Part shown: positions 1 to 14,100 of the stretch, piece after piece
Layout of the letters: every line of letters begins with the position of its first letter
How positions within the stretch are numbered: the first letter of the stretch is position 1
Source: Owenia fusiformis
Taxonomy: Eukaryota > Annelida > Polychaeta > Sabellida > Oweniidae
Assembly (NCBI GenBank): GCA_903813345.2
Contig: CAIIXF020000012.1
Span: 24,628,184 to 24,692,183, forward strand
Length of the DNA stretch: 64,000 nucleotides
Direction: 5' to 3'
Made by a program: the position numbers and the translations under genes
The notes under the pieces: generated by a model
Seen by the model: only the letters and a program-made list of their open reading frames with translations
The model's database searches: none
What the model was told of the DNA's origin: nothing

Positions 1-2233
1 TTTAAGACGAATTAGATATAAAATATATCACGAACGGGAACATCATTCATTAAATCCATTCAAGAGCATCCTCCAAAATATATACTTAAACGTCTCACAA
101 AATTGCAAAGGACTGGCATGTACCAGTGTGACGTACGACTAGTCGGAAAATTGACATTTCGTCAAGAGCGCAAATTGCATAAGCGATTTAAGACGAATTA
201 GATATAAAATATATTACGAACGGGAACATCATTCATTAAATCCATTCAAGAGCATACTCCAAAATATATACTTAAACGTTTCACAAAATTGCAAAGGACT
301 TGCATGTATCAGTGTGACGTACGACTGGTCGGAAAATTGACATTTCGTCAAGAGCGCAAATTGCCTAAGCGATTTGTGACGAATTGGATATTATATATCC
401 CCCTAACAGAGAATTCAATCGATACATCCCTCCTTTGGCAAACGTGAAAATATATACATAAATGTCTCACAATATATCAAACTAGTCGCTGCTACCAGTG
501 CGATGTACAGCTGGTCCGAAAATTGACATTCCGTACATAGCCCAAAGTAAATCAGACTTGTATGACAAATTAGATACTCAATATCTCATGAATACTATGA
601 CCAATCGACAAGTCCTCGGTAGGGCAAATGTCAAAATGTATCCTGAAACATCTCACTAAATAACAAATATCATGCTGTCACCAGCGTTACGTACGACTGG
701 TCCGGAAATTGACATTTCCTCCAGAGCACAAACTGCATCATAGATTTAAGACGAATTAGATATAAAATATATCACGAACGGGAACATCATTCATTAAATC
801 CATTCAAGAGAATACTCCAAAATATATACTCAAACGTCTCACAAAATTGCAAAGGACTGGCATGTACCAGTGTGACGTACGACTGGTCGGAAAATTGACA
901 TTTCGTCAAGAGCACAAATTGCATAAGCGATTTAAGACGAATTAGATATAATATATATCACGAACGGGAACATCATTCATTAAATCCATTCAAGAGCATA
1001 CTCCAAAATATATACTTAAACGTCTCACAAAATTGCAAAGGACTGGCATGTACCAGTGTGACGTACGACTGGTCGGAAAATTGACATTTCGTCAAGAGCG
1101 CAAATTGCATAAGCGATTTGAGACGAATTGGATATTATATATCCCCCTAACAGAGAAGTCAATCGATACATCCCTCCTTTGGCAAACGTAAAAATATATT
1201 CATAAACGTCTCACAATATATCAAACTAGTCACTGCTAACAGTGCGATGTACAGCTGGTCCGAAAATTGACATTCCGTACATAGCCCAAAGTAAATCAGA
1301 CTTGTATGACAAATTAGATACTCAATATCTCATAATTAGTATGACCTATCGACAAGTCCTCGGTAGGGCAAATGTCAAAATGTATCCTGAAACATCTCAC
1401 TAAATAACAAATATCATTCTGTCACCAGCGTTACGTACGACTGGTCCGGAAATTGACATTTCCTCCAGAGCACAAACTGCATCATAGATTGAAGACGAAT
1501 TAGATATTAAATATATCACGAACGGGAACATCATTCATTAAATCCATTCAAGAGCATACTCCAAAATATATACTTAAACGTCTCACAAAATTGCAAAGGA
1601 CTGGCATGTACCAGTGTGACGTACAACTGGTCGGAAAATTGACATTTCGTCAAGAGCGCAAATTGCATAAGCGATTTAAGACGAATTAGATATAAAATAT
1701 ATCACGAACGGGAACATCATTCATTAAATCCATTCAAGAGCATACTCCAAAATATATACTTAAACGTCTCACAAAATTGCAAAGGACTGGCATGTACCAG
1801 TATGACGTACGACTGGTCGGAAAATTGACATTTCGTCAAGAGCGCAAATTGCATAAGCGATTTGAGACGAATTGGATATTATATATCCCCTTAACAGAGA
1901 AGTCAATCGATACATCCCTCCTTTGGCAAACGTAAAAATATATACATAAACGTCTCACAATATATCAAACTAGTCGCTGCTACCAGTGCGATGTACAGCT
2001 GGTCCGAAAATTGACATTCCGTACATAGCACAAAGTAAATCAGACTTGTATGACAAATTAGATACTCAATATCTCATGAATCGTATGACCAATCGACAAG
2101 TCCTCGGTAGGGCAAATGTCAAAATGTATCCTGAAACATCTCACTAAATAACAAATATTATGCTGTCACCAGCGTTACGTACGACTAGTCCGTAAATTGA
2201 CATTTCCTCCAGAGCACAAACTGCATCATAGAT

Positions 2234-4100
2234 TTAAGACGAATTAGATATAAAATATATCACGAACGGGAACATCATTCATTAAATCCATTCAAGAGCA
2301 TACTCCAAAATATATACTCAAACGTCTCACAAAATTGCAAAGGACTGGCATGTACCAGTGTGACGTACGACTGGTCGGAAAATTGACATTTCGTCAAGAG
2401 CGCAAATTGCATAAGCGATTTGAGACGAATTGGATATTATATATCCCCCTAACAGAGAAGTGAATCGATACATCCCTTCTTTGGCAAACGTAAAAATATA
2501 TACATAAACGTCTCACAATATATCAAACTAGTCGCTGGTACCAGTACGATGTACAGCTGGTCCGAAAATTGACATTCCGTACATAGGCCAAAGTAAATCA
2601 GACTTGTATGACAAATTAGATACTCAATATCTCATAATTAGTATGACCAATCGACAAGTCCTCGGTAGGGCAAATTTCAAAATGTATCCTGAAACATCTC
2701 ACTAAATAACAAATATCATGCTGTCACCAGCGTTACGTACGACTGGTCCGGAAATTGACATTTCCTCCAGAGCACAAACTGCATCATAGATTTAAGACTA
2801 ATTAGATATTAAATATATCACGAACGGGAACATCATTCATTAAATCCATTAAAGAGCATACTCCAAAATATATACTTAAACGTCTCACAAAATTGCAAAG
2901 GACTGGCATGTACCAGTGTGACGTACAACTGGTCGGAAAATTGACATTTCGTCAAGAGCGCAAATTGCATAAGCGATTTAAGACGAATTAGATATAAAAT
3001 ATATCACGAACGGGAACATCATTCATCAAATCCATTCAAGAGCATACTCCAAAATATATACTTAAACGTCTCACAAAATTGCAAAGGACTGGCATGTACC
3101 AGTATGACGTACGACTGGTCGGAAAATTGACATTTCGTCAAGAGCGCAAATTGCATAAGCGATTTGAGACGAATTGGATATTATATATCCCCCTAACAGA
3201 GAAGTCAATCGATACATCCCTCCTTTGGCAAACGTAAAAATATATACATAAACGTCTCACAATATATCAAACTAGTCGCTGCTACCAGTGCGATGTACAG
3301 CTGGTCCGAAAATTGACATTCCGTACATAGCACAAAGTAAATCAGACTTGTATGACAAATTAGATACTCAATATCTCATGAATCGTATTACCAATCGACA
3401 AGTCCTCGGTAGGGCAAATGTCAAAATGTATCCTGAAACATCTCACTAAATAACAGATATTATGCTGTCACCAGCGTTACGTACGACTTGGCCGGAAATT
3501 GACATTTCCTCCAGAGCACAAACTGCATCATAGATTTAAGACGAATTAGATATAAAAATATATCACGAACGGGAACATCATTCATTAAATCCATTCAAGA
3601 GCATACTCCAAAATATTTACTTAAACGTCTCACAAAATTGCAAATGACTTGCATGTACCAGTGTGACGTACGACTGGTCGGAAAATTGACATTTCGTCAA
3701 GAGCGCAAATTGCATAAGCGATTTAAGACGAATAAGATATAAAATATATCACGAACGGGAACATCATTCATTAAATCCATTCAAGAGCATACTCCAAAAT
3801 ATATACTTAAACGTCTCACAAAATTGCAAAGGACTGGCATGTACCAGTGTGACGTACGACTGGTCAGAACATTGACATTTCGTCAAGAGCGCAGATTGCA
3901 TACGCGATTTGAGACGAATTGGATATTATATATCCCCCTAACAGAGAAGTCAATCGATACATCCCTCCTTTGGCAAACGTAAAAATATATACATAAACGT
4001 CTCACAATATATCAAACTAGTCGCTGCTACCAGTGCGATGTACAGCTGGTCCGAAAATTGACATTCCGTACATAGCCCAAAGTAAATCAGACTTGTATGA
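2234..4100 (+). repeat. Copy 1 of an 11-monomer segmental duplication (continues at 5969-6148)
   Basis: The block A-B-C / A-A-B-C / A-A-B-C starting at 2234 reappears at 6149 with a constant offset of 3915 bp. Private variants shared by both copies include CAAATTTCAAAATG (2671 and 6586), an extra A in TATAAAAATATATC (about 3550 and 7465), GACGAATAAGATAT (about 3727 and 7645) and GCATACGCGATT (about 3898 and 7813). Copy 1 is split by the hAT insertion and resumes at 5969. Confidence 0.9.
4093..4100. repeat. Left 8-bp target-site duplication of the hAT element
   Basis: TTGTATGA directly precedes the element and is repeated directly after it at 5961-5968. Eight bases is the length expected for hAT insertion. 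The uninterrupted site occurs once in every other C monomer. Confidence 0.93.
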
Positions 4101-4395
4101 TAGAGGTCGCAACGGTACTGAAAACCAGTACCGGTAACCGTCACGCTAATAACCGTACCGTTACAGAAATACCGGTAAAAATATGTAAGATAAAATGTCA
4201 ATGCGCTGCTACCCCCACTTTGTTCCTAACTTTCTCCGTAGCTTCTCAAGTCTATATGCATACATGGTGCAAGACCGATTTGAACCCATACTGATGAACT
4301 TCACGAAATAGTATGTAACTATCTTACGAATCAAGATGTATTTTTAGTTTTAAATTAAATGTATTACACATTTCAAACCATTTCTCAACTGTATC

Positions 4396-4533
4396 ATTAG
4401 CAAGCGACGTGCAGTATATCATGCTATTCCTGCGTCATCCGTGTCAAGTGAACGTAAGTTCAGTGCAACTGGCAACACCATCACTATCAAACGGGCACGA
4501 CTTCAACCTGAGGTTGTCAAGCCTTGTTCGTAA
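4396..4533 (+). pseudogene. hAT transposase C-terminal dimerisation domain, fragment
   Basis: The frame through 4423 reads AIPASSVSSERKFSATGN, followed by an I-T-I-K-R-A-R-L-Q-P-E-V-V-K stretch. This is the typical hAT C-terminal block (P-A-S-S-x-x-S-E-R-x-F-S-x-x-G, then K-R-x-R-L-x-P). It ends at TAA 4531-4533. In the family this domain mediates dimerisation and completes the RNase-H-like fold. The DDE-bearing upstream part is missing. A +1 frame just before the stop would continue LFVNDY, as such proteins often do, suggesting a small indel. The nested mariner starts directly downstream. Confidence 0.88.
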
Positions 4534-4540
4534 ATGACTA

Positions 4541-5545
4541 TATATTACAAGGGGCGATCAACAAATAACGCAAATAGAGCCCTATCTCAGAAACTATTTC
4601 GAGTTAGAACACCAAATTTGATACGTAGTATCACCAAATATTCAGTATTATTGCAACAAAATCTGAGGGACAAATATTACTTTATGTCAGAGTTACGGTT
4701 GCCATAGATACCCGTGGTATGGCTACCTGAAGCATGTCATGAATCATAACAATAAGGTATTGAACGTCTGTACAAAATGAGTTTGAAAGACACTGTAAGT
4801 CATACTTTGATGTTATTTGGGTGTATATCAATTCTGAAGTTTCTGTTAAGTGATCTATTTTTAATCGTTATTTCATAATGCCTACCCAACAATAGCTTTG
4901 TCATTACCCAACGATAAGATGACAGAAACCAAAGGCATTGAGGAAATCAAAGTCAAATCAGCCATATACTGAAAAATTGAAAACTTCAGTCATCAGACCT
5001 TCGATAAAAGACAGAGAGAACTGAATATACAATGCTGTATTTTGAATGAAATGTCACTGCAAAAAACTTATGAGATGCTAAATAAGTCATTTGGTAATGA
5101 AAATGGACTAAGCAATGTCTACAGATGGTACAGAACAATTTCTGAAAAACCAAGAAGATCTGCTGAGGATGCTTCCCGTACAGGTGCTCTAAAAACTACA
5201 TGCATAGCAGAGATGATTTAAGAAGTAGAGCAGCTGGTATTGTGATAAGACTGTCCCTACTTAACATGAACTGGGCATGAGTTATGAGTCTGAAAATGAT
5301 TGTTAAAAAAAACTGTGACATCATATATTTGAGGTGTTTCAGGTGCCCACGACTTGGTTACCGTATGCTAAATCCTTATTGTTACTTAATATTCAAGACC
5401 TGCTTCAGGTACCCATACCACGGGTTACTATGGTAACTGTTACTTTGGCATATATCAATGTTTGTGCCTGAACTTTCTGGAAATATAAAGGAATGTTTGG
5501 TGATACTATGATGAACATAATTCAGTTTCTGGATCTGACGTTGAC
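4541..5545 (+). mobile_element. Mariner-like element nested in the hAT, right end lost
   Basis: Long inverted repeats flank it. On the left are CAGAAACTATTTCGAG, GTAGTATCACCAAATATTC and ATACCCGTGGTATGGCTACC (about 4589-4730); on the right are their reverse complements (about 5401-5535). The outermost left 30 or so bases (TTACAAGGGGCGATCAACAA) have no partner at the right, so the right tip is probably deleted. A TA dinucleotide at the left end would fit a mariner target. The interior carries an N-terminal transposase remnant. Confidence 0.8.
4973..5245 (+). pseudogene. Mariner transposase N-terminal remnant
   Basis: After a stop at 4970-4972 the frame reads through RQRELNIQ, LQKTYEMLNKSFGNENGLS, VYRWYR and EDASRTGAL to a stop at 5219-5221, then continues as EVEQLV. 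This matches the mariner paired helix-turn-helix region: x-x-E-M-L-x-x-x-F/Y-G-x, then V-x-R-W-Y/F-x-x, then D-x-x-R-x-G. The next helix region (5245-5330) is still visible but has several stops. The catalytic D,D34D part is absent. Not functional. Confidence 0.85.
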
Positions 5546-5701
5546 ACTACAACTACACCGGAACTGCCAAACATCATTCTGATTTATCAGAGTCCCTCTT
5601 TACCTAACGCTTTTGAGAGAACTATTCCAAAAGGATAGTAAAGGCTGTGGATCCCACAATGGCCAAACATAACTACAACCAAATCTGAGCATGAAGCTAT
5701 T

Positions 5702-5782
5702 ACACCCGAACTGCCAAACATGGACATCACACATGAACTGCCAAACATGGAAATCACACCTGAACTGCCAAACATGAACATC
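5702..5782 (+). repeat. Three 27-bp repeats in the hAT 3' part
   Basis: Three consecutive 27-bp units built on CTGCCAAACATG. A looser copy lies upstream at about 5551-5577. In one + frame they read TPELPNMDI, THELPNMEI and TPELPNMNI, then a stop. Because 27 is divisible by three the repeat keeps frame and could have been a tail of the element's protein. This is inference; there is no intact upstream frame. Confidence 0.65.
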
Positions 5783-6148
5783 TAAATGTCTATGTGAATG
5801 TACGCATCGTGAAAGTGGAAATTAAACGAAATAATTAAAAAAACGACGTGTCTTTTATTTCCCCGGGGATTATCGTCGGTTAACCGGTTAATAATTTCAA
5901 TACCGGTAAATGCTCAATTCCGTACCGAAACCGTATAACCGGAATTACCGTCAGCCTCTATTGTATGACAAATTAGATACTCAATATCTCATGAATAGTA
6001 TTACCAATCGACAATTCCTGGGTAGGGCAAATGTCAAAATGTATCCTGAAACATCTCACTAAATAACAAATATCATGCTGTCACCAGCGTTACGTACGAC
6101 TGGTCCAGAAATTGACATTTCATCCAGAGCACAAACTGCATCATAGAT

Positions 6149-8195
6149 TTAAGACGAATTAGATATAAAATATATCACGAACGGGAACATCATTCATTAA
6201 ATCCATTCAAGAGCATACTCCAAAATATATACTTAAACGTCTCACAAAATTGCAAAGGACTGGCATGTACCAGTGTGACGTACGACTGGTCGGAAAATTG
6301 ACATTTCGTCAAGAGCGCAGATTGCATAAGCGATTTGAGACGAATTGGATATTATATATCCCCCTAACAGAGAAGTGAATCGATACATCCCTTCTTTGGC
6401 AAACGTAAAAATATATACATAAACGTCTCACAATATATCAAACTAGTCGCTGGTACCAGTACGATGTACAGCTGGTCCGAAAATTGACATTCCGTACATA
6501 GGCCAAAGTAAATCAGACTTGTATGACAAATTAGATACTCAATATCTCATAATTAGTATGACCAATCGACAAGTCCTCGGTAGGGCAAATTTCAAAATGT
6601 ATCCTGAAACATCTCACTAAATAACAAATATCATGCTGTCACCAGCGTTACGTACGACTGGTCCGGAAATTGACATTTCCTCCAGAGCACAAACTGCATC
6701 ATAGATTTAAGACTAATTAGATATTAAATATATCACGAACGGGAACATCATTCATTAAATCCATTCAAGAGCATACTCCAAAATATATACTTAAACGTCT
6801 CACAAAATTGCAAAGGACTGGCATGTACCAGTGTGACGTACAACTGGTCGGAAAATTGACATTTCGTCAAGAGCGCAAATTGCATAAGCGATTTAAGACG
6901 AATTAGATATAAAATATATCACGAACGGGAACATCATTCATCAAATCCATTCAAGAGCATACTCCAAAATATATACTTAAACGTCTCACAAAATTGCAAA
7001 GGACTGGCATGTACCAGTATGACGTACGACTGGTCGGAAAATTGACATTTCGTCAAGAGCGCAAATTGCATAAGCGATTTGAGACGAATTGGATATTATA
7101 TATCCCCCTAACAGAGAAGTCAATCGATACATCCCTCCTTTGGCAAACGTAAAAATATATACATAAACGTCTCACAATATATCAAACTAGTCGCTGCTAC
7201 CAGTGCGATGTACAGCTGGTCCGAAAATTGACATTCCGTACATAGCACAAAGTAAATCAGACTTGTATGACAAATTAGATACTCAATATCTCATGAATCG
7301 TATTACCAATCGACAAGTCCTCGGTAGGGCAAATGTCAAAATGAATCCTGAAACATCTCACTAAATAACAGATATTATGCTGTCACCAGCGTTACGTACG
7401 ACTTGGCCGGAAATTGACATTTCCTCCAGAGCACAAACTGCATCATAGATTTAAGACGAATTAGATATAAAAATATATCACGAACGGGAACATCATTCAT
7501 TAAATCCATTCAAGAGCATACTCCAAAATATTTACTTAAACGTCTCACAAAATTGCAAATGACTTGCATGTACCAGTGTGACGTACGACTGGTCGGAAAA
7601 TTGACATTTCGTCAAGAGCGCAAATTGCATAAGCGATTTAAGACGAATAAGATATAAAATATATCACGAACGGGAACATCATTCATTAAATCCATTCAAG
7701 AGCATACTCCAAAATATATACTTAAACGTCTCACAAAATTGCAAAGGACTGGCATGTACCAGTGTGACGTACGACTGGTCGGAACATTGACATTTCGTCA
7801 AGAGCGCAGATTGCATACGCGATTTGAGACGAATTGGATATTATATATCCCCCTAACAGAGAAGTCAATCGATACATCCCTCCTTTGGCAAACGTAAAAA
7901 TATATACATAAACGTCTCACAATATATCAAACTAGTCGCTGCTACCAGTGCGATGTACAGCTGGTCCGAAAATTGACATTCCGTACATAGCCCAAAGTAA
8001 ATCAGACTTGTATGACAAATTAGATACTCAATATCTCATGAATAGTATTACCAATCGACAATTCCTGGGTAGGGCAAATGTCAAAATGTATCCTGAAACA
8101 TCTCACTAAATAACAAATATCATGCTGTCACCAGCGTTACGTACGACTGGTCCAGAAATTGACATTTCATCCAGAGCACAAACTGCATCATATAT
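6149..8195 (+). repeat. Copy 2 of the 11-monomer duplication, without hAT
   Basis: Matches 2234-4100 plus 5969-6148 at an offset of 3915 bp before the hAT break. The two differ at few positions (for example GGTCAGAACATTG at 3862 against GGTCGGAACATTG at 7777). It contains the uninterrupted target TTGTATGA at 8008-8015. Confidence 0.9.
8008..8015. other. Empty hAT target site (paralogous)
   Basis: TTGTATGA occurs once here in the position that is duplicated around the hAT at 4093-4100 and 5961-5968. The surrounding monomers share the private variants of copy 1. Confidence 0.85.
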
Positions 8196-11100
8196 TTAAG
8201 ACGAATTAGATATAAAATATATCACGAACGGGAACATCATTCATTAAATCCATTCAAGAGCATACTCCAAAATATATACTTAAACGTCTCACAAAATTGC
8301 AAAGGACTGGCATTTACCAGTGTGATGTACGACTGGTCGGAAAATTGACATTTCGTCAAGAGCGCAAATTGCACAAGCGATTTGAGACGAATTGGATATT
8401 ATATATCTCCCTAACAGAGAAGTCAATCGATACATCCCTCCTTTGGCAAACGTAAAAATATATACATAAACGTCTCACAATATATCAAACTAGTCGCTGC
8501 TACCAGTGCGATGTACAGCTGGTCCGAAAATTGACATTCCGTACATAGCCCAAGAAAGGAAATCAGACTTGTATGACAAATTAGATACTCAATATCTCTT
8601 GAATAGTATTACCAATCGACAATTCCTGGGTAGGGCAAATGTCAAAATGTATCCTGAAACATCTCACTAAATAACAAATATCATGCTGTCACCAGCGTTA
8701 CGTACGACTGGTCCGGAAATTGACATTTCCTCCAGAGCACAAACTGCATCATAGATTTAAGACGAATTAGATATAAAATATATCACGAACGGGAACATCA
8801 TTCATTAAATCCATTCAAGAGCATACTCCAAAATATATACTTAAACGTCTCACAAAATTGCAAAGGACTGGCATGTACCAGTGTGACGTACGACTGGTCG
8901 GAAAATTGACATTTCGTCAAGAGCGCAAATTGCATAAGCGATTTAAGACGAATTAGATATAAAATATATCACGAACGGGAACATCATTCATTAAATTCAT
9001 TCAAGAGCATATTCCAAAATATATACTTAAACGTCTCACAAAATTGCAAAGGACTGGCATGTACCAGTGTGACGTACGACTGGTCGGAAAATTGACATTT
9101 CGTCAAGAGCGCAAATTGCATAAGCGATTTGAGACGAAATGGATATTATATATCCCCCTAACAGAGAAGTCAATCGATAACCCCTCCTTTGGCAAACGTA
9201 AAAATATATACATAAACGTTTCACAATATATCAAACTAGTCGCTGCTACCAGTGCGATGTACAGCTGGTCCGAAAATTGACATTCCATACATAGCCCAAA
9301 GTAAATCAGACTTGTATGACAAATTAGATACTCAATATCTCATGAATAGTATGACCAATCGACAAGTTCTCGGTAGTGCAAATGTCAAAATGTATCCTGA
9401 AACATCTCACTAAATAACAAATATCATGCTGTCACCAGCGTTACGAACGACTGGTCCGGAAATTGACATTTCCTCCAGAGCACAAACTGCATCATAGATG
9501 TAAGACGAATTAGATATAAAATATATCACGAACGGGAACATCATTCATTAAATCCATTCAAGAGCATACTTCAAAATATATACTTAAACGTCTCACAAAA
9601 TTGCAAAGGACTGGCATGTACCAATGTGACGTACGACTGGTCGGAAAATTGACATTTTGTCCAGAGCGCAAATTGCATAAGCGATTTAAGACAAATTAGA
9701 TATAAAATATATTACGAACGGGAACATCATTCATTAAATCCATACAAGAGCATACTCCAAAATATATACTTAAACGTCTCACAAAATTGCAAAGGACTGG
9801 CATGTACCAGTGTGACGTACGACTGGTCGGAAAATTGACATTTCGTCAAGAGCAAAAATTGCATAAGCGATTTGAGACGAATTGGATATTATATACCCCC
9901 CTAAAAGAGAAGTCAATCGATGCATCCCTCCTTTGGCAAACGTAAAAATATATACATAAACGTCTCACAATATATCAAACTAGTCGCTGCTACCAGTGCG
10001 ATGTACAGCTGGTCCGAAAATTGACATTCCGTACATAGCCCAAAGTAAATCAGACTTGTATGACAAATTAGATACTCAATATCTCATGAATAGTATGACC
10101 AATCGACATGTCCTCGGTAGGGCAAATGTCAAAATGTATCCTGAAACATCTCATAAATAACAAATATCATGCTGTCACCAGCGTTACGTACGACTGGTCC
10201 GGAAATTGACATTTCCTCCAGAGCACAAACTGCATCATATATTTAAGACGAATTAGATATAAAATACATCACGAACGGCAACATCATTCACTAAATCCAT
10301 TCAAGAGCATACTCCAAAATATATACTAAAACGTCTCACAAAATTGCAAAGGACTGGCATGTACCAGTGTGACGTACGACTGGTCGGAAAATTGACATTT
10401 CGTCAAGAGCGCAAATTGCATAAGCGATTTAAGACGAATTAGATATAAAATATATCACGAACGGGAACATCATTCATTAAATCCATTCAAGAGCATCCTC
10501 CAAAATATATACTTAAACGTCTCACAAAATTGCAAAGGACTGGCATGTACCAGTCTGACGTACGACTGGTCGGAACATTGACATTTCGTCAAGAGCGCAG
10601 ATTGCATACGCGATTTGAGACGAATTGGATATTATATATCCCCCTAACAGAGAAGTCAATCGATACATCCCTCCTTTGGCAAACGTAAAAATATATACAT
10701 AAACGTCTCACAATATATCAAACTAGTCGCTGCTACCAGTGCGATGTACAGCTGGTCCGAAAATTGACATTCCGTACATAGCCCAAAGTAAATCAGACTT
10801 GTATGACAAATTAGATACTCAATATCTCATGAATAGTATGACCAATCGACATGTCCTCGGTAGGGCAAATGTCAAAATGTATCCTGAAACATCTCATAAA
10901 TAACAAATATCATGCTGTCACCAGCGTTACGTACGACTGGTCCGGAAATTGACATTTCCTCCAGAGCACAAACTGCATCATATATTTAAGACGAATTCGA
11001 TATAAAATATATCACGAACGGGAACATCATTCATTAAATCCATTCAAGAGCATACTCCAAAATGTATACTTAAACGTCTCACAATATTGCAAAGGACTGG

Positions 11101-14100
11101 CATGTACCAGTGTGACGTACGACTGGTCGGAAAATTGACATTTCGTCAAGAGCGCAAATTGCATAAGCGATTTAAAACGAATTAGATATAAAATATATCA
11201 CGAACGGAAACATCATTCATTAAATCCATTCAAGAGCATACTCCAAAATATATACTTAAACGTCTCATAAAATTGCAAAGGACTGGCATGTACCAGTGTG
11301 ACGTACGACTGGTCGGAAAATTGACATTTCGTCAAGAGCGCAAATTGCATAAGCGATTTGAGACGAAATGGATATTATATATCCCCCTAACAGAGAAGTC
11401 AATCGATACACCCCTCCTTTGGCAAACGTAAAAATATATACATAAACGTCTCACAATATATCAAACTAGTCACTGCTACCAGTGCGATGTACAGCTGGTC
11501 CGAAAATTGACATTCCGTACATAGCCCAAAGTAAATCAGACTTGTATGACAAATTAGATACTCAATATCTCATGAATAGTATGACCAATCGACAAGTTCT
11601 CGGTAGGGCAAATGTCAAAATGTATCCTGAAACATCTCACTTAATAACAAATATCATGCTGTCACCAGCGTTACGTACGACTGGTCCGGAAATTGACATT
11701 TCCTCCAGACCACAAACTGCATCATAGATGTAAGACGAATTAGATATAAAATATATCACGAACGGGAACATCATTCATTAAATCCATTCAAGAGCATACT
11801 CCAAAATATATACTTAAACGTCTCACAAAATTGCAAAGGACTGGCATACACCAGTGTGACGTACGACTGGTCGGAAAATTGACATTTCGTCCAGAGCGCA
11901 AATTGCATAAGCGATTTAAGACAAATTAGATATAAAATATATTACGAACGGGAACATCATTCATTAAATCCATTCAAGAGCATACTCCAAAATATATACT
12001 TAAAGGTCTCACAAAATTGCAAAGGACTGGCATGTACCAGTGTGACGAACGACTGGTCGGAAAATTAACATTTCGTCAAGAGCGCAAATTGCATAAGCGA
12101 TTTGAGACGAATTGGATATTATATATCCCCCTAACAGAGAAGTCAATCGATACATCCCTCCTTTGGCAAACGTAAAAATATATACATAAACTTCTCACAA
12201 TATATCAAACTAGTCGCTGCTACCAGTGCGATGTACAGCTGGTCCGAAAATTGACATTCCGTACATAGCCCAAAGTAAATCAGACTTGTATGATAAATTA
12301 GATACTCAATATCTCATGAATAGTATAACCAATCGACAAGTCCTCGGTAGGGCAAATGTCAAAATGTATCCTGAAACATCTCACTAAATAACAAATATCA
12401 TGGTGTCACCAGCGTTACGTACGACTGGTCCGGAAATTGACATTTCCTCCAGAGCACAAACTGCATCATAGATTTAAGACGAATTAGATATAAAATGTAT
12501 CACGAACGGGGACATCATTCATCAAATCCATTCAAGAGCATACTCCAAAATATATACTTAAACCTCTCACAAAATTGCAAAGGACTGGCATGTACCAGTG
12601 TGACGTACGACTGGTCGCAAAATTGACATTTCGTCAAGAGCGCAAATTGCATAAGCGATTTAAGACGAATTAGATATAAAATATATCACGAACGGGAACA
12701 TCATTCATTAAATCCATTCAAGAGCATACTCCAAAATATATACTTAAACGTCTCACAAAATTGCAAAGGACTGGCATGTACCAGTGTGACGTACGACTGG
12801 TCGGAACATTGACATTTCGTCAAGAGCGCAAACTGCATAAACGATTTGAGACGAATTGGATATTATATATCCCCCTAATAGAGAAGTCAATCGATACATC
12901 CCTCCTTTGGCAAACGTAAAAATATATACATAAACGTCTCACAATATATCAAACTAGTCGCTGCTACCAGTGCGATGTACAGCTGGTCCGAAAATTGACA
13001 TTCCGTACATAGCCCAAAGTAAATCAGACTTGTATGACAAATTAGATGCTCAATATCTCATAAATCGTATGACCAATCGACAAGTCCTCGGTAGGGCAAA
13101 TGTCAAAATGTATCCTGGAACATCTCACTAAATAACAAATATCATGCTGTCACCAGCGTTACGTACGACTGGTCCTGAAATTTACATTTCCTCCAGAGCA
13201 CAAACTGCATCATAGATTTAAGACGAATTAGATATAAAATATATCACGAACGGGAACATCATTCATTTAATTCATTCAAGAGCATACTCCAAAATATATA
13301 CTTAAACGTCTCACAAAATTGCAAAGGACTGGCACGTACCAGTGTGACGTACGACTGGTCGGAAAATTGACATTTCGTCAAGAGCGCAAATTGCATAAGC
13401 GATTTTAGACGAGTTAGATATAAAATATATCACGAACGGGAACATCATTCATTAAATTCATTCAAGAGCATACTCCAAAATATATACTTAAACGTCTCAC
13501 AAAATTGCAAAGGACTGGCATGTACCAGTGTGACGTACGACTGGTCGGAAAATTGACATTTCGTCAAGAGCGCAAATTGCATAAGCGATTTGAGAGGAAT
13601 TGGATATTATATATCCCCCTAACAGAGAAGTCAATCGATACATCCCTCCTTTGGCAAACGTAAAAATATATACATAAACGTCTCACAATATATCAAACTA
13701 GTCGCTGCTACCAGTGCGATGAACAGCTGGTCCGAAAATTGACATTCCGTACATAGCCAAAAGTAAATCAGACTTGTATGACAAATTAGCTACTCAATAT
13801 CTCATGAATAGTATGACCAATCGACAAGTCCTCGGTAGGGCATAATGTCAAAATGTATCCTGAAACATCTCACTAAATAACAAATATCATGCTGTCACCA
13901 GCGTTACGTACGACTGGTCCGGAAATTGACATTTCCTCCAGAGCACAAACTGCATCATAGATTTAAGACGAATTAGATATAAAATATATCGCGAACGGGA
14001 ACATCATTCATTAAATCCATTCAAGAGCATACTCCAAAATATTTACTTAAACGTCTCACAAAATTGCAAATGACTGGCATGTACCAGTGTGACGTACGAC

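Larger units (their letters stand above)
1..4100 (+). repeat. Higher-order satellite array, left part (A-A-B-C, 744 bp)
   Basis: Tandem monomers of about 186 bp. Three types can be told apart: A (has ATATCACGAACGGGAACATC), B (has TATATATCCCCCTAACAGAG) and C (has GACAAGTCCTCGGTAGGGC). They recur in the order A-A-B-C. Unit starts, read at the TTAAG of the first A, are 2, 746, 1490, 2234, 2792 and 3536. Spacing is 744 bp except at 2234, where one A is missing (558 bp). All types share the block around ACCAG-N12-CTGGT followed by GAAAATTGACATT. No coding potential is seen. The array is cut at 4100 by a hAT element. I did not recognise the family by name. Confidence 0.97.
4101..5960 (+). mobile_element. 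hAT-type DNA transposon, defective, with nested mariner
   Basis: The ends are short inverted repeats (TAGAGG at the left, CCTCTA at the right), followed inward by subterminal ACCGGT/GGTTAACCGG-rich sequence on both sides. Flanks are the 8-bp duplication TTGTATGA. Inside is a recognisable hAT C-terminal dimerisation segment (4396-4533), a mariner-like insertion (about 4541-5545) and a 27-bp coding-like repeat (5702-5782). The rest of the transposase is absent, so the element cannot move by itself. It sits in a C monomer of the satellite. Confidence 0.93.

Noticed and set aside
9036-9288. Open frames on both strands inside satellite monomers
   Set aside because: They cross monomer borders, are opened or closed by single substitutions in neighbouring copies and occur on both strands.
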